The notes: generated by a model from the sequence alone, not told the origin. DNA of 15,588 nt from an uncultured Planctomycetales bacterium (GCA_937982665.1 CALJLD010000153.1:1-15588), one strand, 5' to 3'; shown: positions 7,302-15,557, counted from the stretch's first letter. Numbers and translations are program-made.

Positions 7302-10300
7302 CTAAAGCCTGCGGATCGGCGTTTCCGCGAGAACCTGGTCCATGACGGTGACCAGTCGCTCCGCGTCGCGGGCGTCGAAACACAGCGGTGGCTTGATCTT
7401 GATCACATTGTGCAGCGGACCGTCAGTGGAGAGCAGAATGCCGTGTGATTTCATGCGTTCGACGAGGTAACGCGCTTGCCGCGCTGACGCTTCCTTTGTT
7501 TCGCAATCGGGCACGATCTCGATCCCCAGGAACAAGCCATGGCCGCGGACATCGCCGATGATCTCGTGTTGCGTTTGCAATTCGCGAAGGCCGGCGAACA
7601 GTTTGTTTCCCACCTCGCGCGCGTGGGCTTGCAGCCCCTCTTCATGAATGACATTCAGCACAGCCTGACCGACCGCGCAGGAAACCGGATTGCCGCCGAA
7701 GGTGTTGAAGTACTCCATCCCGTTACAGAACGCATCGGCAATCTTTCGAGTTGTCACAACCGCCCCCAGCGCATGACCGTTGCCGATGGGTTTCCCCAAC
7801 GTCACGATATCCGGCACGACGCCCTGTAACTCGAAAGCCCAGAAGGCCTCGCCGACGCGCCCAAAGCCAACTTGCACTTCGTCCGCAATGCACACTCCCC
7901 CGGCTGATCGCACGGCTGCGTATGCATGACGCAGGTAGCCGCTTGGCAGCACAATCTGCCCTCCGCAGCTCAAGATTGATTCGCAGATGAACGCCCCAGG
8001 CCGCGGACCGTGTTCCAGCATTTTCGTGATGGTATGGGTCACGCTCGCCGCATATTCTTCACCGGCGTTCGGCGCTGAGTACGGACCGCGATAGACATCA
8101 GGACTTTGAACAACATGCGTGAACTCGCCCGGCCCTTGCCCTCCGGGTCCGTTGCACTTGTAACCGCTGATGTCGATCAGCGAACTCAGGTTGCCGTGAT
8201 AGGCATGATCGACAGCGATCACATGCTTTGACCCGCTCGCAGCCTCGGCCATTCGCAAAGCCAGATCGTTCGCCTCGCTGCCGCTGTTGACGAAGAAGCA
8301 AACCTCCAGCGGATCAGGAAACGTGCTGGTCAGCGCCTCCGCGTAGTTGATGATGTTTTCGTGCAGGTAGCGCGTGTTGGTATTCAACACGCCGAGCTGC
8401 CGTCGCGCGGCTTCGACCACGCGGGGATGGCAGTGCCCCACATGCGCGACGTTGTTCACGCAATCGAGAAAGCGGCGGCCTGCGTTAGAAAGCAGAAACT
8501 GCCGATGACCCCGCACGATGCGCAGCGGCTCCGCATACGACAAGCTGAGGTTGCGGCCGAGACGTTCGAGGCGATCCGCTTTCAGGTCAGACGTGGGAGT
8601 TTCGGTGAAGGTGACTTCTTCTTCGGGTAGACGCAGAAGCGCCGCAGGGTTAGGGCAGAGACTGCGCCAGACTTCACGGTCACTCGCGCGGCCCACGCCA
8701 GGGAAGTCGCCGGTAGCGTCGAGCGCGTCGCACATCACCTGGAAGTGCAAGTGCGGCGGCCAGCCTCCGTTGACGTCAAGGTCGCCAAAGGTCGCAATCT
8801 GCTCTCCATGCGCGATGTGTTGGCCGGGTTGTTTGCCTTGCAACGACTCACGACTGAGATGGCCGTACAGCGTCCAGAACGTCAGCGGGTTACCGTCGTC
8901 ACCGGTCACTTCATGCCGCAGGATGATCGTGGGACCGTAGTCGAGCGGATTGGCGTTGTCCTGCACGCTGTGGATCACGCCAGGGAGCGGCGCGAAGACC
9001 GGCGTCCCGGCCTCGGCAAACAGATCGACACCGATATGAATCGTCCGCCACTCGCCGTGCGGGTTGTCAGCGGGGGCGAAAACCTCCGAGGCATAGAGCG
9101 TTCGCGGCTCGTCCCAACGGCCAATCGCCAGCGGTTTGTTTGCGGCACGCATGCGGGCGAAGAGCGTATCGGCCAATCGTTCGGGATCGGCCATCTCCTC
9201 GAACGATTCAAAGTCGCGGCTGGCCACAGAGAGATCGAACGTCATCCGCGCCCCGGTCATCAAGTCCGCAGGCAACACATGAGCAAACTCGGCCGAGTGA
9301 GCTTCCATCCAGTTGCGGAGTTGCCCGGAACTGGCATTCGGCTCCCAACCGCAAGCGCGGCGGAACTGCATCTCCGCCCAATGAGGATGAATCTCGCGTA
9401 GCTGCTGCAAGGTGGCAAGTGCCGGCTGTTGCGAGACCAGCAGGTAGGCGTTGTCGGTTGCTTGCTGACTCTGTTTGGCCGACATGCAAACACTGACGCA
9501 CAGCCGCAAGCAAATCAGATCATAGAGTGCCGCGACTTCAGCTTCTTCCAACGGCAACACGTGGTGATAGCCGGCGATGACGTGACAGGCGGCGGCCAGT
9601 GGTTCGTCTTTGCCGAGGATGCTGTATGCCGCGGCGATGGCGACCTCGCAGATAAGCGCTGTGCGAACGATGTCGCCGAAATCCAGGAGGCCGGCGATCT
9701 CAAGTTCGAGTGTTTTGGCTTCATCGTCGCGCGCCGGCCGAACAAGCACGTTGTAGTCATTGGCATCGCTGTGAATGATCGATTGCCGGAACTCGCTCAA
9801 TCGATTCGTGATGTTGCTTTTGCTGAACCGCAAAGCGAAGTGTTCGATTAGTTCGCGATGTGCAGGCTCCGCGATGTATAGGAGGTTGTCCGCGATGGAC
9901 GCTTCGCCCTGCCGCAGATCCCACACGAAGTCACGCGTGGCGGCCGGATGATTGAAGTCAGTAAGTGCCTGATCGACTTCAGCCAGCGTTGCGCCCAGAC
10001 TGTGCAGCAAGGTTGGTGAATGAGGTGAGACGCTGGCAAACACTTCGCCAGGCAGATACTCAAGCAGTCGCACGGCCAGGGTTAGTTCGCCTGATGCGAC
10101 ATCGACCAGCTTGGCCCCGGTTCGTGATGCCATCACGCGCGGAGTAATGTGTTGCGGCAGCTTCGCGGCCAAGTGATCTAAGAGCGCGTTCTGACATTCC
10201 AGCAGCTCGCGGTCCGCGGCCGGGTGCGCGAACTTCAACACGAATGATTGGCCATCCGCTCTCGTTACGCGGAAGTTGCGATCACGCTCGCTGGCCAACT

Positions 10301-10400
10301 CGCTGATGGATGCGACATCCAGGCCAAAGTGTGCCTGGGCAACTTCCCTCGCCTGATCCGGCGTAACGCTGGGCCGATCTCGAACGTCCTCGGTGAGCAT
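7302..10400 (-). CDS. fusion: APH-type kinase, M23 peptidase-like domain and class III PLP phospho-lyase/aminotransferase
   Basis: A 1032-residue, apparently cytoplasmic enzyme with no signal peptide. Residues ~10-340 are an aminoglycoside phosphotransferase/choline-kinase fold with HSDANDYN (H210, D212, N217) and DFGD (240-243). Residues ~430-590 are an M23/LytM-like domain with metal ligands kept: HIGVD (H455, D459), YGH (H514) and HLH (550-552). Residues ~610-1030 are a class III PLP enzyme with GSEAN (707-711), HAYHG (732-736), DEVQ (840-843) and the PLP lysine in LGKPIGNG (K870). The same three-part architecture is known in proteobacteria. Kinase plus AGXT2L-like lyase parallels hydroxylysine kinase with phosphohydroxylysine or phosphoethanolamine phospho-lyase, so phosphorylation of an amino alcohol followed by loss of phosphate and ammonia is the likely chemistry (inference). 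The ATG has an AGGGAA ribosome site. It lies 61 bp after the inositol-phosphate synthase gene and is probably co-transcribed. Confidence 0.9.
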   Translation of the reverse strand: MLTEDVRDRPSVTPDQAREVAQAHFGLDVASISELASERDRNFRVTRADGQSFVLKFAHPAADRELLECQNALLDHLAAKLPQHITPRVMASRTGAKLVDVASGELTLAVRLLEYLPGEVFASVSPHSPTLLHSLGATLAEVDQALTDFNHPAATRDFVWDLRQGEASIADNLLYIAEPAHRELIEHFALRFSKSNITNRLSEFRQSIIHSDANDYNVLVRPARDDEAKTLELEIAGLLDFGDIVRTALICEVAIAAAYSILGKDEPLAAACHVIAGYHHVLPLEEAEVAALYDLICLRLCVSVCMSAKQSQQATDNAYLLVSQQPALATLQQLREIHPHWAEMQFRRACGWEPNASSGQLRNWMEAHSAEFAHVLPADLMTGARMTFDLSVASRDFESFEEMADPERLADTLFARMRAANKPLAIGRWDEPRTLYASEVFAPADNPHGEWRTIHIGVDLFAEAGTPVFAPLPGVIHSVQDNANPLDYGPTIILRHEVTGDDGNPLTFWTLYGHLSRESLQGKQPGQHIAHGEQIATFGDLDVNGGWPPHLHFQVMCDALDATGDFPGVGRASDREVWRSLCPNPAALLRLPEEEVTFTETPTSDLKADRLERLGRNLSLSYAEPLRIVRGHRQFLLSNAGRRFLDCVNNVAHVGHCHPRVVEAARRQLGVLNTNTRYLHENIINYAEALTSTFPDPLEVCFFVNSGSEANDLALRMAEAASGSKHVIAVDHAYHGNLSSLIDISGYKCNGPGGQGPGEFTHVVQSPDVYRGPYSAPNAGEEYAASVTHTITKMLEHGPRPGAFICESILSCGGQIVLPSGYLRHAYAAVRSAGGVCIADEVQVGFGRVGEAFWAFELQGVVPDIVTLGKPIGNGHALGAVVTTRKIADAFCNGMEYFNTFGGNPVSCAVGQAVLNVIHEEGLQAHAREVGNKLFAGLRELQTQHEIIGDVRGHGLFLGIEIVPDCETKEASARQARYLVERMKSHGILLSTDGPLHNVIKIKPPLCFDARDAERLVTVMDQVLAETPIRRL

Positions 10401-10461
10401 GATGCTTCCCTGAGACTAGGGATGTTCATTTCGCGATCGCGCGAGGAAACCGGCCGGGCGC

Positions 10462-11778
10462 TCAAACAGAGTTCTTGGACTCCGCTTCCGCATGCGTGCC
10501 ATTGGTTGAGCTTGCGCCGTTGCCATTGACGTGCTGCTCTGACGCTTCTTCATCCGGCGGCGTTGCGTCACCTGCCGGCATGTTGGCAGCCGTACGTCGG
10601 ACCCAATCGCCCAATTGACGGAACTGTTCGGCAAACTCGACGGGGCTCTCGCCCATCGGGCTCTTGAAGAAGCTGCCGAGGTGCGCCAACACGCCAGTCT
10701 CGCCGGCGCGATGCGAACGTTCGGCAAAGCGGACCAGGTCCAAGACCAGCGGCGCGGCCAGGAGGGAATCGCAACCTTGCCAGGTGAATTGCAGCGTCAT
10801 CGGTGTGCCGAGGAAACCGCGGAAGTGAATGTGATCCCAGGCTGTTTTCCAATCGCCCAGGCTTTGGATGTACTCAATGCTGACGAGCGATTGCGGCGAG
10901 TAACCGAGGATGTCTCCGAGCAGTTTATCTTTGCTGGCGACCTTGGTTTGTTTGTTGGCCGGGTCATTGAGGACAACGCCGTCCATGTTGCCAAAGATGT
11001 TGTGGCCCACCCAACTCATGATCTCCAAGTTGCGAGCGGCGAACATGGGCGCCAACACGCTCTTGAGCAACGTCTCGCCGGTCTTGCCGTCCCGGCCGGC
11101 ATGGCATTGTTCTTCACGCTCCGCCAACTCACGTAAGGCAGGTAAGTCCGCGCCAATTGATGGCGTGAAGTTCACATAACTGCAACCGGACTCAAAGGCA
11201 GCAATCGCATAGAGAGAGCTTGCCGGCAAGGGGCATTCAATTCGCGCGAGCGAAGCACGAACTTCTTCCCATGTGTCGGGAACACCAGCGGCTGTTGGCG
11301 GTTCCGTCGAAGCAACATTCACAACGACGACATGGCGAAGATTGTGCGCGGCGCGGAACTCCTCCAGGTCGTCACGGATTCGACTGACGGCATCGCGCGG
11401 CGATTCCAAGTTTCGAGTGCCGTTGTCGGCCAGCTTCTCAATGGTTGTGCCAACATTGTGCAATGTGCCGCTGCGGAAATTCGGCTCCAAAGCAAGCAGG
11501 TCATCCTTGCAGGCCTTCAAGAGATTGCCGTCAAATACTCGGCTTGCCGAGTGCAGCGCGACCGCTTCATCGTAGAGCCGGGCACTGCGGATATCGTGTC
11601 CGCCAATGACGAATTCATCCCACGCAGCCAACTCAACGGCGGCAAACTGCGGAAGCTCACTCACCAGGCCAACGCTATCCACCAAACCACGTCGCAAGGC
11701 GTTGAGCCCTAGAGCAACCGTGGTGGCGACCCCTCCCTTGGCGCCAATCAGCCAAATTCCTACGGAACCTTCCACCAT
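10462..11778 (-). CDS. ino1: inositol-3-phosphate synthase
   Basis: A 438-residue myo-inositol-1-phosphate synthase family protein, which converts glucose 6-phosphate to 1L-myo-inositol 3-phosphate using bound NAD. A Rossmann-type glycine loop is seen at GAKGGVATT (12-20). Core family blocks are VVVNVASTEPP (151-161), FTPSIGAD (204-211), DGKTGETLLKSVLAP (230-244), SWVGHNIFGNMDG (255-267) and SKDKLLGDILGY (282-293). After residue ~403 a low-complexity acidic Asn/Ser/Thr-rich tail of about 35 residues lies outside the fold. An in-frame TGA 18 nt upstream makes ATG 11778 the first possible start; no clear Shine-Dalgarno sequence is visible. It is the first gene of a likely two-gene unit with the kinase/lyase fusion. 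The product feeds inositol lipids, inositol phosphates or osmolytes. Confidence 0.88.
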   Translation of the reverse strand: MVEGSVGIWLIGAKGGVATTVALGLNALRRGLVDSVGLVSELPQFAAVELAAWDEFVIGGHDIRSARLYDEAVALHSASRVFDGNLLKACKDDLLALEPNFRSGTLHNVGTTIEKLADNGTRNLESPRDAVSRIRDDLEEFRAAHNLRHVVVVNVASTEPPTAAGVPDTWEEVRASLARIECPLPASSLYAIAAFESGCSYVNFTPSIGADLPALRELAEREEQCHAGRDGKTGETLLKSVLAPMFAARNLEIMSWVGHNIFGNMDGVVLNDPANKQTKVASKDKLLGDILGYSPQSLVSIEYIQSLGDWKTAWDHIHFRGFLGTPMTLQFTWQGCDSLLAAPLVLDLVRFAERSHRAGETGVLAHLGSFFKSPMGESPVEFAEQFRQLGDWVRRTAANMPAGDATPPDEEASEQHVNGNGASSTNGTHAEAESKNSV

Positions 11779-12212
11779 GAGGGGAAATCGCTTTCAAAGA
11801 GTTGGACAGAACAACGTCAGGTGGGAACACCAGCAGCTAACACGCAAATAGCTTGCCGCGGGCGTCAAATCTTCTCAGGAGAGGAGTTTGCGATCATTCG
11901 CACAGCTGGCGGCGGACGCACAATCAGGCGAAAGTTAGCGGACCCCTTATCATGAACCCCGGCGCGCTACCCCGTCAAGCCACGGGCGGCAGCGATTCCC
12001 AAGCGATTGGGCGAAATCGCGCGGCATGTCGACCGCTGAGTTGGTATCCATCCTATGTGATCGATACCGTTTACACCGGCGGACGAGTCATTTGAATGCT
12101 GGTGAATTGCGCGGCGTGGAAGTCGGTGCATTCGACACGGTATTGCCGCTCAGCTTGGGACGTTTGTTATCCCTGACAATGCCAGCAACTGGCCACACTC
12201 CTCTGCCGTGTT
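11779..12212. other. 434-bp intergenic region without a supported gene
   Basis: This lies between hldE and the inositol-phosphate synthase gene, both on the minus strand. It holds a candidate promoter at 11949-11978 and a small GCCAG/CTGGC hairpin at 12181-12193 just past the hldE stop, without a poly-T tract. A plus-strand frame from 12026 gives mildly protein-like sequence but has no ribosome site and runs antisense into hldE. Confidence 0.55.
11949..11978 (-). promoter_or_regulatory. possible promoter for inositol-phosphate synthase and the fusion gene
   Basis: On the minus strand TTGACG (11978-11973) and CATGAT (11954-11949) are separated by 18 bp, matching the sigma70 boxes at five and four of six positions. 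The predicted leader to ATG 11778 is about 160 nt. Confidence 0.35.
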
Positions 12213-13712
12213 TTATGCCGCCACCGACTTCAGGATCGCTGTGGTGGAAACGCCTTCCACCAGACCGGCCAAGTGCAATCGTCCGCCGTAACTTTCCACA
12301 AAGTCCTTGCCGGTGATCTCGTGCTGCTTGTGGCGGTAATCGCCACCTTTGACCAGCACGTCAGGGCGAACGGTTTCAATCAGTGCGATCGGCGTCGGCT
12401 CTTCAAAAATCACGATGTAATCCACGTACGAAAGCGCGGCTAACACCGCAGCGCGCTCAGCTTCTTTGCGGACGGGCCTTGTGGGGCCTTTGAGACCTCG
12501 CACGCTGCCATCACTGTTGAGTCCCAGAATAAGCAGGTCGCCCTGGGCGCGAGCTTCTTCCAGATAAGTCACATGTCCGACGTGCAGGATGTCGAAGCAA
12601 CCGTTGGTAAAGACAACGCGCTGACCTTTCTCTTGTGCGGCGGCGGAGATCCTTCCCGCATCTTCTGAAGTGACAACCTTGCGAATGGAGCCATCCGGCA
12701 GGTTGCGCAACAGGTCCAACCGCATGGCTTCGCGAGGAATAGGCGTTACGCCCACTTGCTCCACCTCCAAGCCACCAGCAACGTTGGCCAGCGGTACAGC
12801 GTGCTCCAGACTGACTCCATCAGCCACGCAAATTCCGATCATCGCCAAGACGATATCGCCGGCGCCGGTGATGTCGTAGACGGAACGTGGACGCGTGGGA
12901 AAGTGAGTGTGGTGGAATTCCTCAGTTTGGTCGCCGCGCGAAGTCAGCACCATGCCGTCTTTATCCAACGTTACAATCGCATGGGCCAATTCATACTTGC
13001 GGCACAGTTCATCGCCTGCGGCATATGCATCTTCAATGCTGTTCACTTCCATGCCTGTCGCCAGGCTGGTTTCGTAGCGGTTGGGCGTCATCAAAGTTGC
13101 GCCGGAGTAACGTCCGTAGTCAGTCCCACGAATCGGATCGACCGCCACCGGCACGCCTTGCTCCTTGGCTGCGGCGATGACTTGCCGCAAGAGTTCCGGC
13201 GTGCAGACGCCTTTGTCGTAATCTGAGACCAGGACGATATCGAACTCGCCCATCCGTGCGGAAATCCGCTCAACAAAATGTCGAGTCAACTCGGCCGAAA
13301 GCGCCATCCGCTCTTCCGTATCAACACGCAAGATCTGATGCGGATGCCGATTGGCGGCACGGCCGATAAAACGTTCCTTGACCGTCGTTGGTCGTTCCTT
13401 GTCGAACAACACTTCGGAATCATCAACGCCGGCTTCACGCAGGATCTGGCGAACTTCCGCGCCGTCTGCGTCTACTCCCACCACGCCTGCGCATGTGACT
13501 GCGGCCTGAAGACCGCGCAGCATCCGGCAGACATTCGCCGCTCCGCCTAAGCGAACTTCACGACGGTCCGCGCGCAACAGGATCACAGGAGCTTCCTGGC
13601 TCACGCGCTCCGCATTTCCCCACGTGTATCGGTCCAAGATCAAGTCGCCCAGCACCAACACTTTGGGATGGCCAAGCGAATCAAGCACGGGAAGCAGGTC
13701 TTGAGCGTGCAT
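12213..13712 (-). CDS. hldE: bifunctional heptose-7-phosphate kinase / heptose-1-phosphate adenylyltransferase
   Basis: A 499-residue cytoplasmic enzyme of ADP-heptose synthesis for the LPS inner core. Residues 1 to ~335 are a ribokinase (PfkB)-type kinase that phosphorylates D-glycero-beta-D-manno-heptose 7-phosphate at C1: GDLILDRY (22-29), ERVSQEAPV (35-43), LGGAAN (55-60), SDYDKG (163-168) and the ATP/catalytic-base motif TGAGD (282-286, D286). Residues ~360-499 are the nucleotidyltransferase that makes ADP-heptose: FTNGCFDILHVGH (368-380, HxGH at 377-380) and LKSVAA at the end. The length is close to E. coli HldE (477). The start ATG gives the typical family N terminus but has no Shine-Dalgarno sequence. 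It appears to be a single-gene unit; gmhA and gmhB are not in the window. The gene divergent from it may share the 258-bp upstream region. Confidence 0.95.
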   Translation of the reverse strand: MHAQDLLPVLDSLGHPKVLVLGDLILDRYTWGNAERVSQEAPVILLRADRREVRLGGAANVCRMLRGLQAAVTCAGVVGVDADGAEVRQILREAGVDDSEVLFDKERPTTVKERFIGRAANRHPHQILRVDTEERMALSAELTRHFVERISARMGEFDIVLVSDYDKGVCTPELLRQVIAAAKEQGVPVAVDPIRGTDYGRYSGATLMTPNRYETSLATGMEVNSIEDAYAAGDELCRKYELAHAIVTLDKDGMVLTSRGDQTEEFHHTHFPTRPRSVYDITGAGDIVLAMIGICVADGVSLEHAVPLANVAGGLEVEQVGVTPIPREAMRLDLLRNLPDGSIRKVVTSEDAGRISAAAQEKGQRVVFTNGCFDILHVGHVTYLEEARAQGDLLILGLNSDGSVRGLKGPTRPVRKEAERAAVLAALSYVDYIVIFEEPTPIALIETVRPDVLVKGGDYRHKQHEITGKDFVESYGGRLHLAGLVEGVSTTAILKSVAA

Positions 13713-13970
13713 AGTAGCGGGCGGGAGGCGGGTTTGAAGGGCGAACGGGCGTGCTGGATCGCACGATTCTCAATCGAACAAAAAATCGGCATGGAGCGGT
13801 GATCAGGAATCGGCGTATACTCCGATCCACGGCAACGCGTTGGCCGACCATTCGCTAACCTAGCCGGATTTCTAACACCGACAAATACTGGTTTTTTCGG
13901 AGCGAAACGGCGCGAAAACCGGTTCCGCCTCGTTTGCTGCCATAGTTTCAGCGCACCTGGTTTTTCAACT

Positions 13971-14960
13971 TTGTCCCGATATCCGCTCTTCAATCGTGAT
14001 GCGATCGAGCTGCGGCCGCTCACCGCGCGAGGGCACGATCTGCGCGCGGAGCAATGCCCTGCGTTGGATGCTAGCAACGCCAGCTATGCGCATCCGGAGT
14101 TTCCACAGCTTGTTCAAGCGATTGCCGCGGCACGCTCCAAGCAGCGCCCTGTGATCCTGATGATGGGTGGGCACCCGATTAAGCTGGGAATGGCCCGCTT
14201 CCTGGTCGACATGATTGAGAAGCGTTGGATCACTCACGTGGCTACCAACGGGGCCGGAATCATCCACGATTTCGAGCTGGCGCTGGTTGGCGGAACGAGC
14301 GAAAACGTCCCCAAGTGGATCGCCCAAGGGCAGTTCGGCTTGTGGAATCCCACATGTCAGCTCAACGATATCATTCGAGCAGGCGCGCAGCGTGGTGAAG
14401 GTCTGGGAGAAGCCGTTGGCCGGGTGATTGAAGAAGAACAATTCCCACAACGGCACTTGTCCGTAGCTGCTGCAGGCTGGCGATGCGGCGTCCCAGTGAC
14501 CTCGCATGTCAGCGTCGGGAGTGACATTATTCACTCGCATGCCAATTGTGATGGCGCGGCACTGGGTACGGCCAGCTATACGGACTTCCTGATCTTCGCG
14601 GCCGCAGTCCAGGAACTAGAAGGCGGCGTCTTTCTTAACGTCGGGAGCGCGGTGACTGGTCCGGAGGTTTATCTCAAAGCCTTGTCCATGGCCCGCAATG
14701 TTGCCAGGCAGCGCGACGAGGAAATCCGCCACTTCACTACAGCCGTGTTTGACCTTGTGGATTTGCCGGAGAACTTCCGCGAAGGCTCGCCGCCCAAATC
14801 GCATCCGATGTATTTCTACCGGCCGTGGAAAACGATCTTGCTACGCACCGTCGCTGATGGTGGCCAAAGCTACTACTTCAATGGCGACCACGCCGTAACA
14901 ATCCCGACGCTGTGGCATCAGTTGCAACAACAGTCTGGGTGCTTGCCGCACGCGGCGTAG
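13971..14960 (+). CDS. deoxyhypusine-synthase-fold protein of unknown substrate
   Basis: A 329-residue protein that reads like an archaeal-type deoxyhypusine synthase. MMGGHPIKLGMARFLVDMI (64-82) and ATNGAGIIHDFELAL (91-105) match the NAD-binding TTGANLVHDxxEAL block; GVPVTSHVSVGSD (173-185) matches the GVPVFCPAIxDS block; GGVFLNVGSAV (218-228) matches the GVIYIGGGV block. Near the C terminus RPWKT (284-288) sits where SWGK carries the catalytic lysine, making K287 the candidate, followed by NGDHAVTIPTL (304-314) as in NADATIALPL. Bacteria lack eIF5A, so the substrate is not hypusine precursor; DHS-derived homospermidine synthases show the fold can be reused. The start is TTG at 13971, giving MSRYPLF; no ATG or GTG start was found in the open frame upstream and no Shine-Dalgarno sequence is evident. 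It is divergent from hldE. Confidence 0.75.
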   Translation: MSRYPLFNRDAIELRPLTARGHDLRAEQCPALDASNASYAHPEFPQLVQAIAAARSKQRPVILMMGGHPIKLGMARFLVDMIEKRWITHVATNGAGIIHDFELALVGGTSENVPKWIAQGQFGLWNPTCQLNDIIRAGAQRGEGLGEAVGRVIEEEQFPQRHLSVAAAGWRCGVPVTSHVSVGSDIIHSHANCDGAALGTASYTDFLIFAAAVQELEGGVFLNVGSAVTGPEVYLKALSMARNVARQRDEEIRHFTTAVFDLVDLPENFREGSPPKSHPMYFYRPWKTILLRTVADGGQSYYFNGDHAVTIPTLWHQLQQQSGCLPHAA

Positions 14961-14968
14961 TTCTGCGA

Positions 14969-15000
14969 CTCAGCATCCTGTTATTGCTGAGCGTTGTTCT
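14969..15000 (+). terminator. possible terminator of the deoxyhypusine-synthase-like gene
   Basis: A perfect 7-bp stem, CTCAGCA (14969-14975) with TGCTGAG (14985-14991), has a 9-nt loop and is followed by the T-rich CGTTGTTCT. It starts 9 nt past the TAG stop. The T run is interrupted, so termination is likely but not certain. Confidence 0.45.
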
Positions 15001-15151
15001 CTGGCCGTGTCTTGATTTCCTTTGGCCCTGTTTCTCGATATGTGAATCTTTCGCGCCAGGGCTTGAGGAGCCGAACATCAACACTATGATATTGAGACTC
15101 AGTTTCATCTTTTGCGGCTCCAAACATTCCGCCCGCCATGCCGTCCTTCTC

Positions 15152-15340
15152 TCATAGGAACGGCAACGCCAGCCAACGGCCGTCTAAACTCAACAGTTCC
15201 AAAGACTTAGGCACTTCGGCTGTGCGAATCATATCGCTGAACGAAAATTCGGCGACCACTTCCGGCTGATTCAGATCGCGATTTTCACTGCGACTGATCT
15301 TCGGCCAGGAGCCTTCGCTGGCAGCTATTTGATTCCTAAG
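15152..15340 (-). pseudogene. probable C-terminal remnant of a protein gene
   Basis: On the minus strand a 63-codon open frame ends at TGA (15154-15152) and is closed upstream by a TGA at 15343-15341. No ATG lies near its beginning, and the first ATG is about two thirds in. The translation looks like ordinary protein: EVVAEFSFSDMIRTAEVPK then SLELLSLDGRWLALPFL. Codons are in keeping with the neighbours. It may be the tail of a gene truncated by deletion or frameshift, or a short gene with an unusual start. I do not recognise the family. Confidence 0.35.
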
Positions 15341-15359
15341 TCACGGCGGGAAGCACCAA

Positions 15360-15557
15360 ATGAGCACAATCTGGGACGATCCCTCGCTGGCTGGCGAACT
15401 CCACAGCAATAGATCTCAAGGCATTGATCCGCAGAGCAACTTGCCGGAAGGCGCAAAAAAACCGGCGCGAACCGGGAAACGCCCGAAGAAGAAATCGAGC
15501 AAGCTGTACGGCACAACGTTGAGGTTAATTAGGCGAGTGATGGGAAAAAGTGGATAG
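15360..15557 (+). CDS. small basic hypothetical protein
   Basis: A 65-residue open frame whose ATG follows GGGAAG by 7 nt (CACCAA), a reasonable ribosome site. The N-terminal half is polar and acidic (MSTIWDDPSLAGE); the C-terminal half from about residue 32 is very basic (KKPARTGKRPKKKSSK then LRLIRRVMGKSG), which could bind nucleic acid or sit on a membrane surface. GC at third codon positions is about 60%, compatible with coding. No known domain is visible. It could be a chance frame. Confidence 0.4.
   Translation: MSTIWDDPSLAGELHSNRSQGIDPQSNLPEGAKKPARTGKRPKKKSSKLYGTTLRLIRRVMGKSG

Larger units (their letters stand above)
14961..15359. other. intergenic region with terminator and coding remnant
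   Basis: Apart from the hairpin at 14969-15000 and the minus-strand coding remnant at 15152-15340 (separate entry), I see no gene here. A plus-strand frame from 14912 to 15157 encodes a hydrophobic run but starts inside the preceding gene without a ribosome site. Confidence 0.5.

Noticed and set aside
8745..9401. Plus-strand frame of 218 codons opposite the fusion gene
   Set aside because: It lies across the M23-like domain and linker of the fusion protein, whose catalytic motifs are intact on the minus strand.
10432..10441. CGCGATCGCG palindrome between the inositol-phosphate synthase and fusion genes
   Set aside because: A single 10-bp palindrome is expected by chance in GC-rich DNA; no T tract for a terminator and no second copy for an operator.
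12026..12316. Plus-strand frame with mildly protein-like sequence between hldE and the inositol-phosphate synthase gene
   Set aside because: No ribosome site, and about 100 nt of it are antisense to the 3' end of hldE; composition alone is not enough.
13816..13821. TATACT as a -10 box for the deoxyhypusine-synthase-like gene
   Set aside because: No acceptable -35 box at 16-18 bp upstream, so a promoter cannot be supported from sequence alone.
14912..15157. Plus-strand 81-codon frame with a hydrophobic stretch
   Set aside because: Starts inside the preceding gene in another frame without a ribosome site and reads through that gene's likely terminator; T-rich DNA gives hydrophobic codons by chance.
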